DNA from: Rhizobacter sp.
GTDB lineage: Bacteria; Pseudomonadota; Gammaproteobacteria; Burkholderiales; Burkholderiaceae_C
Length of the DNA stretch: 55,578 nt
Direction: 5' to 3'
Assembly: GCA_025355545.1 (NCBI GenBank)
Contig: JANXZN010000212.1
Coordinates: 1 to 55,578, forward strand
Of this stretch, positions 1 to 12,179 are shown piece after piece (position 1 is the stretch's first letter; every line of letters begins with the position of its first letter). The notes below the pieces were generated by a model that was not told the DNA's origin, searched no databases, and saw only the letters and a list, made by a program, of their open reading frames with translations. Position numbers and translations under genes: made by a program.

Positions 1-490
1 CCTTGATGCCGACGATGCCGGGCACCTGGGCCAGGCGCAGGGTGGTCTCGCCCTGCATATCGGCGACAGTCCGGCCGGGCACGTTGTAAAGCACCATCGG
101 AACGTCGACCGCTTCGGCGATGGCGCGGAAGTGCCGGTAGATGCCTTCTTGCGAGGGCCGGTTGTAGTACGGCACCACCGAGAGCGTGCAATCGGCGCCG
201 ACCTTGAGCGCAAAGCGCGACAGCTCGATCGCCTCGGTGGTCGAGTTGCCGCCGGTGCCGGCCATGATCGGCACGCGCCCCTTCGCGTGCTCGACCGAGA
301 CGCGGATGATTTCGCAGTGCTCCTCGACCGACACGGTGGGCGACTCGCCGGTCGTGCCGACCACGCAGATGCAGTCGGTGCCCTCGGCGATGTGCCAGTC
401 GATCAGGCGACGCAGCGCCTCGAAATCGACGCTGCCGCCGTCGCGCATCGGCGTGACCAGCGCGACGATGCTGCCAGCTATGGATTTCAT
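1..490 (-). CDS. dapA: 4-hydroxy-tetrahydrodipicolinate synthase, N-terminal part (runs off window start)
   Basis: Reverse strand reads [58 protein letters not shown]...[18 protein letters not shown] and YNVPGRT are DapA hallmarks. ATG at 490..488. Confidence 0.95.
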   Translation of the reverse strand, partial: MKSIAGSIVALVTPMRDGGSVDFEALRRLIDWHIAEGTDCICVVGTTGESPTVSVEEHCEIIRVSVEHAKGRVPIMAGTGGNSTTEAIELSRFALKVGADCTLSVVPYYNRPSQEGIYRHFRAIAEAVDVPMVLYNVPGRTVADMQGETTLRLAQVPGIVGIK

Positions 491-1092
491 GCGGAATCCT
501 CTGAATCCGAAGATTTTACCTGCCCGGGCGATCCGCCCGACGCGAGCAGAAAGCGCCGCGGCAACGGGGTTTGCGAGGGGTGGTCGCGGACCGCAACGAT
601 TCTTTGCACGAAGCGCATCGGGTCGGCCTCGAAGCCGTCTTCGAACGCGACGATCCGCAGACCCTTGGCGGCCTGCAGAAGTTCAGCCTGCCGCAGCAGG
701 AACTTCGGATTCGATGGCTTGCCGACGCTCTCGTTGCCCGCGGCGAAGGTCTCGTAGATCAGCACGCCGCCCGGCCCGACGCTGGCGATCACGTCGGGCA
801 GGCGCTCGCGCCAGAGGTAGTTGGTTACGACCACCGCGTCGAAGCGGCGGTCGGCGAATGGCCATGGGCCGGCTTCGATGTCGGCGACGACGATCTCGGC
901 GATACCGGCCAACGGTGCCAGCGCGGCGGCGTCGCGGTCGACGCCGGTGACGTGGGCGCCACGCTGCGCGAACCAGCGCACATGGCGCCCGCTGCCGCAG
1001 GCGAGGTCGAGCACCGTCGCGCCGGCGGCCACGAGGTGCGACCAGCGGCGCACCCAGGCCGACGCCGCCAGCGACGCGTGGGCCGCGGTCAT
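487..1092 (-). CDS. SAM-dependent class I methyltransferase
   Basis: ORF contains [28 protein letters not shown] (motif I). Likely start MTAAHASL. Stop overlaps the dapA start (ATGA). Confidence 0.85.
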   Translation of the reverse strand: MTAAHASLAASAWVRRWSHLVAAGATVLDLACGSGRHVRWFAQRGAHVTGVDRDAAALAPLAGIAEIVVADIEAGPWPFADRRFDAVVVTNYLWRERLPDVIASVGPGGVLIYETFAAGNESVGKPSNPKFLLRQAELLQAAKGLRIVAFEDGFEADPMRFVQRIVAVRDHPSQTPLPRRFLLASGGSPGQVKSSDSEDSA

Positions 1093-1093
1093 G

Positions 1094-4112
<3,019 letters not shown>

Positions 4113-4370
4113 CCAACCGTTCGCCCTGATTCAAACCCTCGAAGCCCGGTCTACCCGAATTCGAGGATAGACAAATTCTCACAAATGTGATCGACTGGGA
4201 TACCGGCTTGAATTCCAAGACGACCGGACGAACCGGTTTTGTCAATCAGCTGGAGGCCGATCCGTCGCGGGTCGGCCCGACGCGAAGGTCCAGATCACGG
4301 TGCCCGTTCGACGCCGTATCGAGGCGCTGTGAACGGGCAATCTCAATTGAAAAGAAGGGGAGGATGAACG

Positions 4371-5177
4371 ATGAGCAAGCAGTTGTTGATTTACGAGAGC
4401 GCTGTACCGGTGTCCAGCGCACGGCACCGGACCGCGTCGGTCGAACCGAGCAAGGGCTACGCCTTCAGTGCCGGCATCAACGCGGTGCCGCTGATGGCGG
4501 TCGAGTTCCTGCGCGCCGCGTCGGAATACGCGATCGTCTTCACCGCGGCCGGCGACGAGGTCGTTCCCGCGGTGGTGCTCGGCATTCGCAGCGACCAGAA
4601 CCTGTACCTGACGAACGATGCGCAGTGGCAGGCGAAGTACATCCCGGCGTTCATTCGGCGCTACCCATTCGTCTTCTCGACCAGCGCGGATGGCAAGACG
4701 CTGACCCTGTGCATCGACGAGTCCTTCCCGGGGCTGAACCGCGACGGCCTCGGCCAGCGTCTGTTCGGCGACGACGGCCAACCGGCGCCGTACGTCGACG
4801 CGGTGCTGAAGTTCCTGCAGGAGTACCAGGCCCAGTTCGAGCGCACCCGGCAGTTCGGCAAGCGCATCAAGGAGCTGGGGCTGCTCGAGCCGATGCAGGC
4901 GCAGGTGGTCACGCCCAAGGGCGGCAAGTTCACGCTCAACGGCTTCCTCGGCGTGAGCCGCGCCAAGTTGCGGGCGCTCGACGCCGAGGCGCTCGCGACG
5001 CTTGCCAGGACGGACGAGCTCGAACTGCTGTACCTGCACCTGTACTCGATGCGCAATTTCGACGACGTCAAGGACCGCCTGTTCGGCGCCCTGGCCGCCG
5101 ACGCCGAGGCGGGCGCGGCGACCGCGGTGCAGAGTTCGACGGCCGAGACCTCACCGTCCGCCGAGGCGACCACCTGA
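4371..5177 (+). CDS. SapC family protein
   Basis: 268 aa; ...VPLMAVEFLRAASEYAIVF...VLGIRSDQNLYLTNDAQWQAKYIPAFIRRYPFVFSTSADGKTLTLCIDESFPGLN... resembles the SapC family. RBS-like aggggagg upstream. Confidence 0.85.
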   Translation: MSKQLLIYESAVPVSSARHRTASVEPSKGYAFSAGINAVPLMAVEFLRAASEYAIVFTAAGDEVVPAVVLGIRSDQNLYLTNDAQWQAKYIPAFIRRYPFVFSTSADGKTLTLCIDESFPGLNRDGLGQRLFGDDGQPAPYVDAVLKFLQEYQAQFERTRQFGKRIKELGLLEPMQAQVVTPKGGKFTLNGFLGVSRAKLRALDAEALATLARTDELELLYLHLYSMRNFDDVKDRLFGALAADAEAGAATAVQSSTAETSPSAEATT

Positions 5178-5187
5178 GCGCGGGTGC

Positions 5188-5220
5188 GCGGCATGGCGGC
5201 GAATCGCGCCGCCATGCCGC
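5188..5220 (+). terminator. Perfect 14-bp stem / 5-nt loop hairpin between sapC-like and GAF-HlyD genes (attenuator or terminator candidate)
   Basis: GCGGCATGGCGGCG-AATCG-CGCCGCCATGCCGC; no T-run follows. Confidence 0.55.
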
Positions 5221-5244
5221 AGCGACCGGAACGAGGCTTTGACC

Positions 5245-7113
5245 ATGCCGGCAAGCGCGCCCGTCTATTCGATCACCGAGGAGCACCGCGTCCGCGCGGA
5301 GTTCGCGGCATGGTCGCGATTCACCGCACCCAACGACAGCGCCGAGTTTTGCGGCGCGTGGCTGGCGCTGCTGTGCACGCACGTCGATCGCGCCCGCGCC
5401 GCGTTGGTGCTCACCGGTGAAGAGGGCGAGGGCCCCTTCACGGTGGCGGCGGCCTGGCCCGACGGGCAGCGCGACCTGCAGTACCTGGGGCCGACCGCGC
5501 AACTGGCGCTGACCGAGCGGCGCGGCGTCGTGATCGGCGCCGACGGTGCCGCGCCGAGCCATGACAGCCCGGCACAGGTCGCCTACCCGGTGGAGCTCGA
5601 GGGCCGACTCTTCGGCGCGGTGGTGCTCGACGTCGGGGCTGGCGCGCTGGCCGATCTGCAGGGCGCGCTGCGTCAGGTTCATTGGGCCAGCGCCTGGCTC
5701 GTCGACCACTTCAGGCAGCGCCTGCTGCAGCGGCGCGAGATCGAACTGGCCCGTGTCGCAACGCTCAACGAGTTGATGGCCACGGCGCTGCAGTTTCGCG
5801 AGTTGCGGCCGTCGGCGCTGGCCATCGCCAACGAGCTGGCGCGGCGTCTGCAGTGCGACCGGGTCAGCGTCGGCTTCGACGAGGCCGGCCAGATCGTGCC
5901 GCTGGTGCTGTCGCACACGGCGTCCTTCGACAAGCGCTCCGACCTCGTGCGCACGCTCGGCGAGGCGATGGACGAGGTGCTGGACCTCGGCGTCGCGGTC
6001 GTCCACCCGGGCGCGGACGACGACGAACTCGGGGCCCTGGCCCACGCCGAGGCCGCGCGTTCGCTGCACGCCGCGGCGATGCTGTCGGTCCCGCTGATGC
6101 ACGAGGGCGCGACGATCGGCGTGATCACGCTCGAGCGCCATGCGGCCGCATCGTTCGACGCGGCCGAGCAGCGGCTGCTGCAGGCGCTCGGGGTCACGCT
6201 CGGGCCGGTCTGGGCGCTGCAGCGGGCCAATGGGCGCAGCTGGTGGCAGCGCGCGACCGACACCTCGCGATCGGCGCTGCAGGCGGCGGTCGGCCCGCAA
6301 CACCCCGGGCTCAAGCTGATCGGCATCGTGCTGGCCGCCGCGCTGCTGATCGTCACGCTGGTCAATGCCGACCATCGAATTGCGGCGCGGACCGTGATCG
6401 AAGGCGCGACCCAACTGGCCGCGGTGGCACCGTTCGAAGGCTACATCGAGGCCGGTCTGGCGCGTGCCGGCGACACCGTCAAGCGCGGCCAGCCGCTGGC
6501 CCGACTCGACGATCGCGACCTCAAGCTCGAACGCGCGCGCTGGGCCTCCGAACGCGAGCAGGCCGCGCGCAAGTACCAGGTCGCGATGGCCGCGGCCGAT
6601 CGCAGCGCGATGGCCGTGCTGTCGGCGCAAGTGAACCAGGCCGAGGCGCAGCTGGCCCTGGCCGAAGAGAAGCTCGCGCGGGCCACGCTGGTGGCGCCGT
6701 TCGACGGCATCGTGGTGTCGGGCGATCTGAGCCAGCTCATCGGCACGCCGGTGGAGCAGGGCAAGCTGCTGTTCGAGATCGCGCCGTTGTCGGACTACCG
6801 CGTCGTGCTGCAGGTCGACGACCGTGACATGGCGCACCTGGCCAAGGCGCAACGCGGTGAACTCGTGCTGTCGAGCCTGCCCGACCTGAACCTGCCGATC
6901 ACCGTCACGACCATCACGCCGGTGGCGACGCAGCGCGACGGGCGCAACGTGTTCCGCGTCGAGGCGCAGATCGACAGCGGCGATGCGGCGCGCCTGCGCC
7001 CCGGCATGGAAGGCGTCGGCAAGGTCGTGGTCGGCCAGCGCAGCCTGCTCTGGATCTGGACCCACAGCTTCACCGAGTGGCTGCGGCTGACGGTCTGGAA
7101 CTGGGTGCCCTGA
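5245..7113 (+). CDS. GAF-domain-containing HlyD-like periplasmic adaptor
   Basis: N-terminal GAF-like region (LARRLQCDRVSVGFDEAGQIVPLVLSHTASFDKRSDLVRTLGEAMDEVLD...LSVPLMHEGATIGVITLER), one TM (LKLIGIVLAAALLIVTLV), then a biotin-lipoyl/HlyD region (FEGYIEAGLARAGDTVKRGQPLARLDDRDL...ATLVAPFDGIVVSGDLSQLIGTPVEQGKLLFEIAPL). Confidence 0.85.
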   Translation: MPASAPVYSITEEHRVRAEFAAWSRFTAPNDSAEFCGAWLALLCTHVDRARAALVLTGEEGEGPFTVAAAWPDGQRDLQYLGPTAQLALTERRGVVIGADGAAPSHDSPAQVAYPVELEGRLFGAVVLDVGAGALADLQGALRQVHWASAWLVDHFRQRLLQRREIELARVATLNELMATALQFRELRPSALAIANELARRLQCDRVSVGFDEAGQIVPLVLSHTASFDKRSDLVRTLGEAMDEVLDLGVAVVHPGADDDELGALAHAEAARSLHAAAMLSVPLMHEGATIGVITLERHAAASFDAAEQRLLQALGVTLGPVWALQRANGRSWWQRATDTSRSALQAAVGPQHPGLKLIGIVLAAALLIVTLVNADHRIAARTVIEGATQLAAVAPFEGYIEAGLARAGDTVKRGQPLARLDDRDLKLERARWASEREQAARKYQVAMAAADRSAMAVLSAQVNQAEAQLALAEEKLARATLVAPFDGIVVSGDLSQLIGTPVEQGKLLFEIAPLSDYRVVLQVDDRDMAHLAKAQRGELVLSSLPDLNLPITVTTITPVATQRDGRNVFRVEAQIDSGDAARLRPGMEGVGKVVVGQRSLLWIWTHSFTEWLRLTVWNWVP

Positions 7114-7125
7114 CCGGGCACGACG

Positions 7126-9282
7126 ATGAACGCCGACGGCCCGCTGCAGAGCAGCTCGTGGTATCGCGTGGCGACGTTGCGGCCCCGGCTGCTGGCGCGC
7201 GCGCGCCTGCACCGCCACCGCTATCGCGGCGAACTCTGGTACCTGCTGCAGGACCCGGCATCTGGCAAGGTGCACCGGTTCACGCCGGCCGCGCGGCTGA
7301 TCCTCGCGGCGATGGACGGCCGGCGCAGCGTCCACGACCTGTGGCAGCTCGCGCAGCGCCGCCTCGGCGACGATGCCCCCACGCAGGACGAGATCCTGCA
7401 ACTGCTCGGCCAGCTGCACGGTGCCGATCTGCTGCAGACCGACGTGCCGCCCGACGCGCTCGAGGTCTTCGAGCGCGGCCAGCGCGAGTCGCGTTCCAAG
7501 AGCCGGCGCGCCTGGGCAAACCCGATGGCGGTGCGTATCCCCTTGGTCGACCCGGGCGCATTCCTGGATCGGCTGGCCGCGTGGTGGCCGCGCCTGTGGG
7601 GCATCCCCGGCGCGCTGCTGTGGCTGATGGTGGTGGTGCCGGCGCTGGTGCTGTTGCCGCAGCACTGGCCCGAACTCACCCACAACCTGTCGGACCGTGT
7701 TCTCGAAGCCGACAACCTGCTGCTGCTGGCCCTCGTCTTTCCGCTGATCAAGGCCTTGCACGAACTCGGCCACGCCACCGCGACGCGCGCCGGCGGCGGT
7801 GAAGTGCACGACATGGGCATCATGCTGCTGGTGCTGATGCCCGTGCCGTACGTCGACGCGTCGGCCGCGACGGTGCTGCGCTCGCGCTGGTCGCGCGCGC
7901 TCGTCGGCGCGGCCGGCATGCTGGTCGAGCTGTTCGTCGCTGCGCTGGCCTTCTACCTCTGGATGTCGGCGGAGCCCGGGCTGGTGCGCGCGCTGTGCTT
8001 CAACGTCATGCTGGTGGCCGGCGTGTCGACGCTGATCTTCAACGGCAACCCGCTGCTGCGCTACGACGCGTATTACATCCTTGCCGATCTGATCGAAGTG
8101 CCGAACCTGGCGCAGCAGTCGGCGCGCTACTGGGGCTATCTGGCCGAGCGCTATCTGCTGCGCGTCGACGACGCGGTGTCGCCGGCCGGCAGCCGCTCCG
8201 AGAGCCTGTGGTTCCTGTTCTACGGCCTGGCGTCGACGATCTACCGGCTGCTGGTGACGATCGCGATCGCGCTGTTCATCGGCACGCGCTTCTTCTTCGT
8301 CGGCGTCGTGCTCGCGTTGTGGGCCGGCACGATGATGGCGGTGATGCCGCTGGTGCGAGTGCTGCGTCTGCTGCAGGCGCGGCCGTCGCTGCGCGAGCGG
8401 CGCCGGCGGGTGACGCTGATCGGCGGCGCGCTCGCCGTCGTGATGCTGCTGCTCATCGTGCTGGTTCCGGTGCCGATGCGCGTGCAGGCCGAGGGCGTGG
8501 TCTGGCTGCCCGAGCAGGCCACACTGCGCGCCGGCGCGAACGGCTTCTTCAGCCGCTTCGAGGCCGAGCCGGGCGCTGCCGTGCAGGCCGGCCAGGTTCT
8601 GCTGGCCAGTTTCGATCCGACGCTCGACGCACGGCTGCGCGGGCGCGAGGCGCGCGTGGCCGAGCTCGAGGCGAACTACCAGATCGAGTTCGTCAACGAC
8701 CGTTCGCGCGCCGACATCGCGCGCGAGCAGCTGGAGCTGGAGCGCGACGCGCTGGCGCGCGATCAGCTGCACGCCCGCGGCCTGAACGTGGCGGCCGCGA
8801 GCGACGGCGTTTTCACCGTGCTGCAGGCCGCCGACATGCCCGGCCGCTACTACCGTCAGGGCGAGATCCTCGGCTATGTGCTCGGCGTGGCCCGGCCGGT
8901 GGTGCGTGTGCTGGTCGAGCAGGCGGTCGTCGACGCCATCGCCAGCGGCACGCGGGCGATCGAGATGCGCGTGGCGGGCGATGCCGGCAGCCTCGTGACC
9001 GGCCGCATCCTGCGCCAGGTCCCGGCGGGCGGCGACGAGAGCCCCAGCCGTGCGTTGCTGTCGCAGGGCGGTGGCCGGATCGCCGCCGATCCGCGCGATC
9101 CGCAAGGGCGGCGCGCGCTGGAGCGCGTGTTCCAGTTCGACGTCGAGCCCGACGCGCCGATCGGCCCGGCCGGTCTCTACGGCCAGCGCGTCTTCGTGCG
9201 CTTCGAACTGGCGCGCGAACCGCTCGCACGCCAGTGGTACGGCAGCCTGCGGCGCCTGTTCCTCTCGCACTTCAGCGTCTGA
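7126..9282 (+). CDS. Fusion protein: PqqD-like N-terminus, M50 (site-2-type) metalloprotease, HlyD/biotin-lipoyl-like C-terminus
   Basis: LWYLLQDPASGKVHRFTPAARLILAAMDGRRSVHDLWQLAQ (PqqD-like); LIKALHELGHATATRAGGGEVHDMGIMLLVLMPVPYVD (M50 HExxH, codons 7759..7773) and FNGNPLLRYDAYYILADLIEVPNL; several hydrophobic segments; VQAEGVVWLPEQATLRAGANGFFSRFEAEPGAAVQAGQVLLASFD. Confidence 0.85.
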   Translation: MNADGPLQSSSWYRVATLRPRLLARARLHRHRYRGELWYLLQDPASGKVHRFTPAARLILAAMDGRRSVHDLWQLAQRRLGDDAPTQDEILQLLGQLHGADLLQTDVPPDALEVFERGQRESRSKSRRAWANPMAVRIPLVDPGAFLDRLAAWWPRLWGIPGALLWLMVVVPALVLLPQHWPELTHNLSDRVLEADNLLLLALVFPLIKALHELGHATATRAGGGEVHDMGIMLLVLMPVPYVDASAATVLRSRWSRALVGAAGMLVELFVAALAFYLWMSAEPGLVRALCFNVMLVAGVSTLIFNGNPLLRYDAYYILADLIEVPNLAQQSARYWGYLAERYLLRVDDAVSPAGSRSESLWFLFYGLASTIYRLLVTIAIALFIGTRFFFVGVVLALWAGTMMAVMPLVRVLRLLQARPSLRERRRRVTLIGGALAVVMLLLIVLVPVPMRVQAEGVVWLPEQATLRAGANGFFSRFEAEPGAAVQAGQVLLASFDPTLDARLRGREARVAELEANYQIEFVNDRSRADIAREQLELERDALARDQLHARGLNVAAASDGVFTVLQAADMPGRYYRQGEILGYVLGVARPVVRVLVEQAVVDAIASGTRAIEMRVAGDAGSLVTGRILRQVPAGGDESPSRALLSQGGGRIAADPRDPQGRRALERVFQFDVEPDAPIGPAGLYGQRVFVRFELAREPLARQWYGSLRRLFLSHFSV

Positions 9283-9288
9283 ACGACC

Positions 9289-11313
9289 ATGTCGACGCAG
9301 ACCCTGCTCGGCCTGATGCCCGGTGACCTCGCGTCGGGCCGACCCTATGCAGAGCGCGACGAGCGCGAGCCGCCGTGGCACGACAAGCTGGCGCTGCGCC
9401 TGTGGCACGGCGCGGCGATGCCGCTGCTGCGCGCGGCACGCGCGCGCGAACGGCGCGGGCCGGCGTTCGTGGCGCGCGTGAACAGCCACGCCGACGATTT
9501 CGCGCGCGCCGACGACGCGCAGCTGCGGCTCGAAGCGCGGCGCCTGCGCGCCCGGCTGCGCCGCGAGGGCTTCGCGGCCGGGGCGAGCGCGCGCTGCTTC
9601 GCGCTGGTGCGCGAGGCGGCCACGCGCGTGCTCGGCCAGCGCCACTACGACACGCAGCTGGTCGCCGGCTGGTGGCTGCTGCGCGGCATGCTGGTCGAAA
9701 TGGCCACCGGCGAGGGCAAGACCTTCGCGGCGACCCTGCCCGCGTGCGCTGCCGCGCTTGCCGGCTTGCCGGTGCACGTGATCACCGTCAACGACTACCT
9801 GGCCACGCGCGATGCCCAGACGATGGGGCCGCTGTACCGTTTCTTCGGCCTGCGCTGCGCCCCGGTGGTGCAGGGCATGCCCAAGCCGGAGCGGCGCGCG
9901 GCCTACGCCGGCGACATCACCTACTGCAGCAACAAGGAGCTGGCCTTCGACTACCTGCGCGACCGCGCCGCGCTCGGCGACCAGGCGAGTCCGCTGCACC
10001 TGGCGGTCGAGGGCCTGCGCGACGCGCGCGCACGCGCCGACGCGACCGTGCTGCGAGGCTTGAGCTTCGCGATCGTCGACGAGGCCGACAGCGTGTTCAT
10101 CGACGAGGCGCGGACGCCGCTGATCCTGTCGGCCACCGCCGACGCGAGTGCCGACCGCGAGCCGTGCGAGCGCGCGCTGGCGATCGCGCGGCGGCTGCAG
10201 GCGCCGGTGCATTTCGAGGTCGAGCGCAGCCACCTGCGGGTGCGCCTGACGGAGTTCGGGCGCGACGAGATCGAGCGGCTCGACGAGGAAGACGCCGGCG
10301 CGGCGTGGTCGTCGCCGCGCGAACGCGACGAGAACGTGCAGCGCGCGCTGGCGGCGCTGCACCTGTATGCGCGCGATCGGCAGTACGTGATCGTCGACGC
10401 CAAGGTGCAGATCGTCGACGAATCGACCGGCCGCGTCATGCCCGACCGGGCCTGGGAGCGCGGCCTGCATCAGATGATCGAGGCCAAGGAAGGCGTGGCA
10501 CTGACCGGTCGGCGCGACACGCTCGCGCGCATCACCTATCAGCGCCTGTTCCGCCGCTACCTGCGGCTGTGCGGCATGACCGGCACGGCCACCGAGGTGG
10601 CGGGCGAGATCGGGCGCACCTACGGCCTGTCGGTGGCGCGCGTGCCGCTGCACCGGCCGTCGCGGCGCGTGGTCGCCGGCGCGCGCTGTCTGCCGGACGC
10701 GGCCGCGAAATGGCAGGCGGTCGCCGACGCGGTGCTGCGTACCGCGGTGGGCGAACAGCGCCCGGTGCTGATCGGCACGCGCACCGTGGCGGCCTCCGAG
10801 GCAGTGAGCGCGGTGTTGCACCGGCGCGGCATCGCCCACGTCGTGCTCAACGCCAAACAGGATCGCGAAGAGGCGCAGATCGTCGCCGCTGCCGGCCAGG
10901 TCGGGCGCGTGACGGTCGCCACCAACATGGCGGGCCGCGGCACCGACATCGCGCTGGCGCCGGGTGTCGCGCAGGCCGGCGGGCTGCATGTGATCCTGAC
11001 CGAGTACCACGACTCCGAGCGCATCGATCGCCAGCTGAGGGGGCGCTGCGCGCGCCAGGGCGACCCGGGCAGTTGCGAGGTATTCGTTGCGCTCGATGAC
11101 GAGCTGTTCCTCACGCAGGCGCCGTGGCTGACGAGGCGCCTGCGGGATTGGTCTGCGGCGCGCGGCATCGGTTTGTCGAGCCGGGCCGTCGAGTGGCTGC
11201 GACGGATCGCGCAGGGCGCGGCCGAGGCACGCTATCGCGACGTCCGGATGCAGACACTGCGACACGACCGCCAGCTGTCGCGAATGCTGGCTTTTTCGGG
11301 GAGAGGGGAATGA
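9289..11313 (+). CDS. Short SecA-like preprotein translocase ATPase (accessory SecA paralogue)
   Basis: 674 aa with SecA motor motifs: MATGEGKT (9700..9723), VITVNDYLATRDAQTMGPLYRFFGL, ITYCSNKELAFDYLRD, AIVDEADSVFIDEARTPLILSA, MTGTATEVAGEI, RPVLIGTRTVAASEAVS, VTVATNMAGRGTDIALAPGV, QLRGRCARQGDPGSCEVFVALDDELF. Ends about 65 residues after the last motif. Confidence 0.92.
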   Translation: MSTQTLLGLMPGDLASGRPYAERDEREPPWHDKLALRLWHGAAMPLLRAARARERRGPAFVARVNSHADDFARADDAQLRLEARRLRARLRREGFAAGASARCFALVREAATRVLGQRHYDTQLVAGWWLLRGMLVEMATGEGKTFAATLPACAAALAGLPVHVITVNDYLATRDAQTMGPLYRFFGLRCAPVVQGMPKPERRAAYAGDITYCSNKELAFDYLRDRAALGDQASPLHLAVEGLRDARARADATVLRGLSFAIVDEADSVFIDEARTPLILSATADASADREPCERALAIARRLQAPVHFEVERSHLRVRLTEFGRDEIERLDEEDAGAAWSSPRERDENVQRALAALHLYARDRQYVIVDAKVQIVDESTGRVMPDRAWERGLHQMIEAKEGVALTGRRDTLARITYQRLFRRYLRLCGMTGTATEVAGEIGRTYGLSVARVPLHRPSRRVVAGARCLPDAAAKWQAVADAVLRTAVGEQRPVLIGTRTVAASEAVSAVLHRRGIAHVVLNAKQDREEAQIVAAAGQVGRVTVATNMAGRGTDIALAPGVAQAGGLHVILTEYHDSERIDRQLRGRCARQGDPGSCEVFVALDDELFLTQAPWLTRRLRDWSAARGIGLSSRAVEWLRRIAQGAAEARYRDVRMQTLRHDRQLSRMLAFSGRGE

Positions 11314-12179
11314 ACATGACAACCGGGTGGAAGACGCGCGTGACGCTTGCCGCGACGCTGGCCGTGGGCGCGGGCGGCGCGTCGGCGGGCGGCTTCGAGT
11401 GCCTGATGGAAGCGTGGCAGGTCGTCGAGATTCGCAGCCCGGCCGAGGGCCTGATCGACAAGGTTCTCGTGCAGCGCGGCGATACGGTCAGGAAGGGCCA
11501 GCCGCTGGTCGAGCTGCTGTCGGCGGCGGAGCGCTCGGCGGTCGAGTCGGCGCGCTACCGCGCGCACATGGAAGGCCCGGTCGCGCAGTCGCGCAGCCGC
11601 CTCGAGTACGCGACCAAGAAGCTCTCGCGCGCGAACGAGCTGGCGCAGCAGAACTTCACGTCCGCCGAGGCACGCGACCAGGCCGATGCCGAGCGCCGCA
11701 TCGCCGAAAGCGAACTGCAGGCGGCAAGCGAGAACCGCGAGCTTGCGAAGATCGAACATCGCCATGCGCTCGACCTGCTGAACCTGCGCACGATGGTCAG
11801 CCCGTTCAACGGCGTCGTCGTCGACCGGCTGCTGAACCCCGGCGACCTGGCCGAGGCCGGTACCGGGCGCAAGCCGGCGCTCAAGATCGCGCAGATCGAC
11901 CCGCTGCGCGTGGACGTGGTGTTCCCGGCGAGCCTGTTCGGCCAGCTCAAGCCCGGCATGAAGGCCACCGTCGTGCCGCAGGGCATCGGCGGGCGTCACA
12001 TCGCGAGCGTGAAGATCGTCGACAAGGTGATCGACGCGGCCAGCGGCACTTTTGTCGCGCGCCTCGAGCTCCCCAACCCGACGAACGCGCTGCCGGGCGG
12101 CTTGCGCTGCGTTGCGGAGTTCGAGTCCTTGGCCGCGCCGGCGGCACCGGCACGCGGCTCGACGCGGTCGTTGCCCTGA
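11310..12179 (+). CDS. HlyD/RND-type periplasmic adaptor with signal-peptide-like N-terminus
   Basis: MNMTTGWKTRVTLAATLAVGAGGASAGGFECLMEAWQVVEIRSPAEGLIDKVLVQRGDTVRKGQPLVEL...LRTMVSPFNGVVVDRLLNPGDLAE...LFGQLKPGMKATV; 4-nt overlap (ATGA) with the SecA-like gene. Confidence 0.88.
   Translation: MNMTTGWKTRVTLAATLAVGAGGASAGGFECLMEAWQVVEIRSPAEGLIDKVLVQRGDTVRKGQPLVELLSAAERSAVESARYRAHMEGPVAQSRSRLEYATKKLSRANELAQQNFTSAEARDQADAERRIAESELQAASENRELAKIEHRHALDLLNLRTMVSPFNGVVVDRLLNPGDLAEAGTGRKPALKIAQIDPLRVDVVFPASLFGQLKPGMKATVVPQGIGGRHIASVKIVDKVIDAASGTFVARLELPNPTNALPGGLRCVAEFESLAAPAAPARGSTRSLP

Noticed and set aside
4113-4370. TCACAAATGTGA dyad at 4179-4190 as a CRP-type operator upstream of the sapC-like gene
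   Set aside because: Half-site orientation and spacing do not match TGTGA-N6-TCACA; the dyad is short and could be chance.
5068-11322. 2,084-aa antisense ORF over the secretion genes
   Set aside because: The sense strand carries four well-supported families (HlyD, M50, SecA and others); the antisense product is low-complexity and is explained by GC bias.
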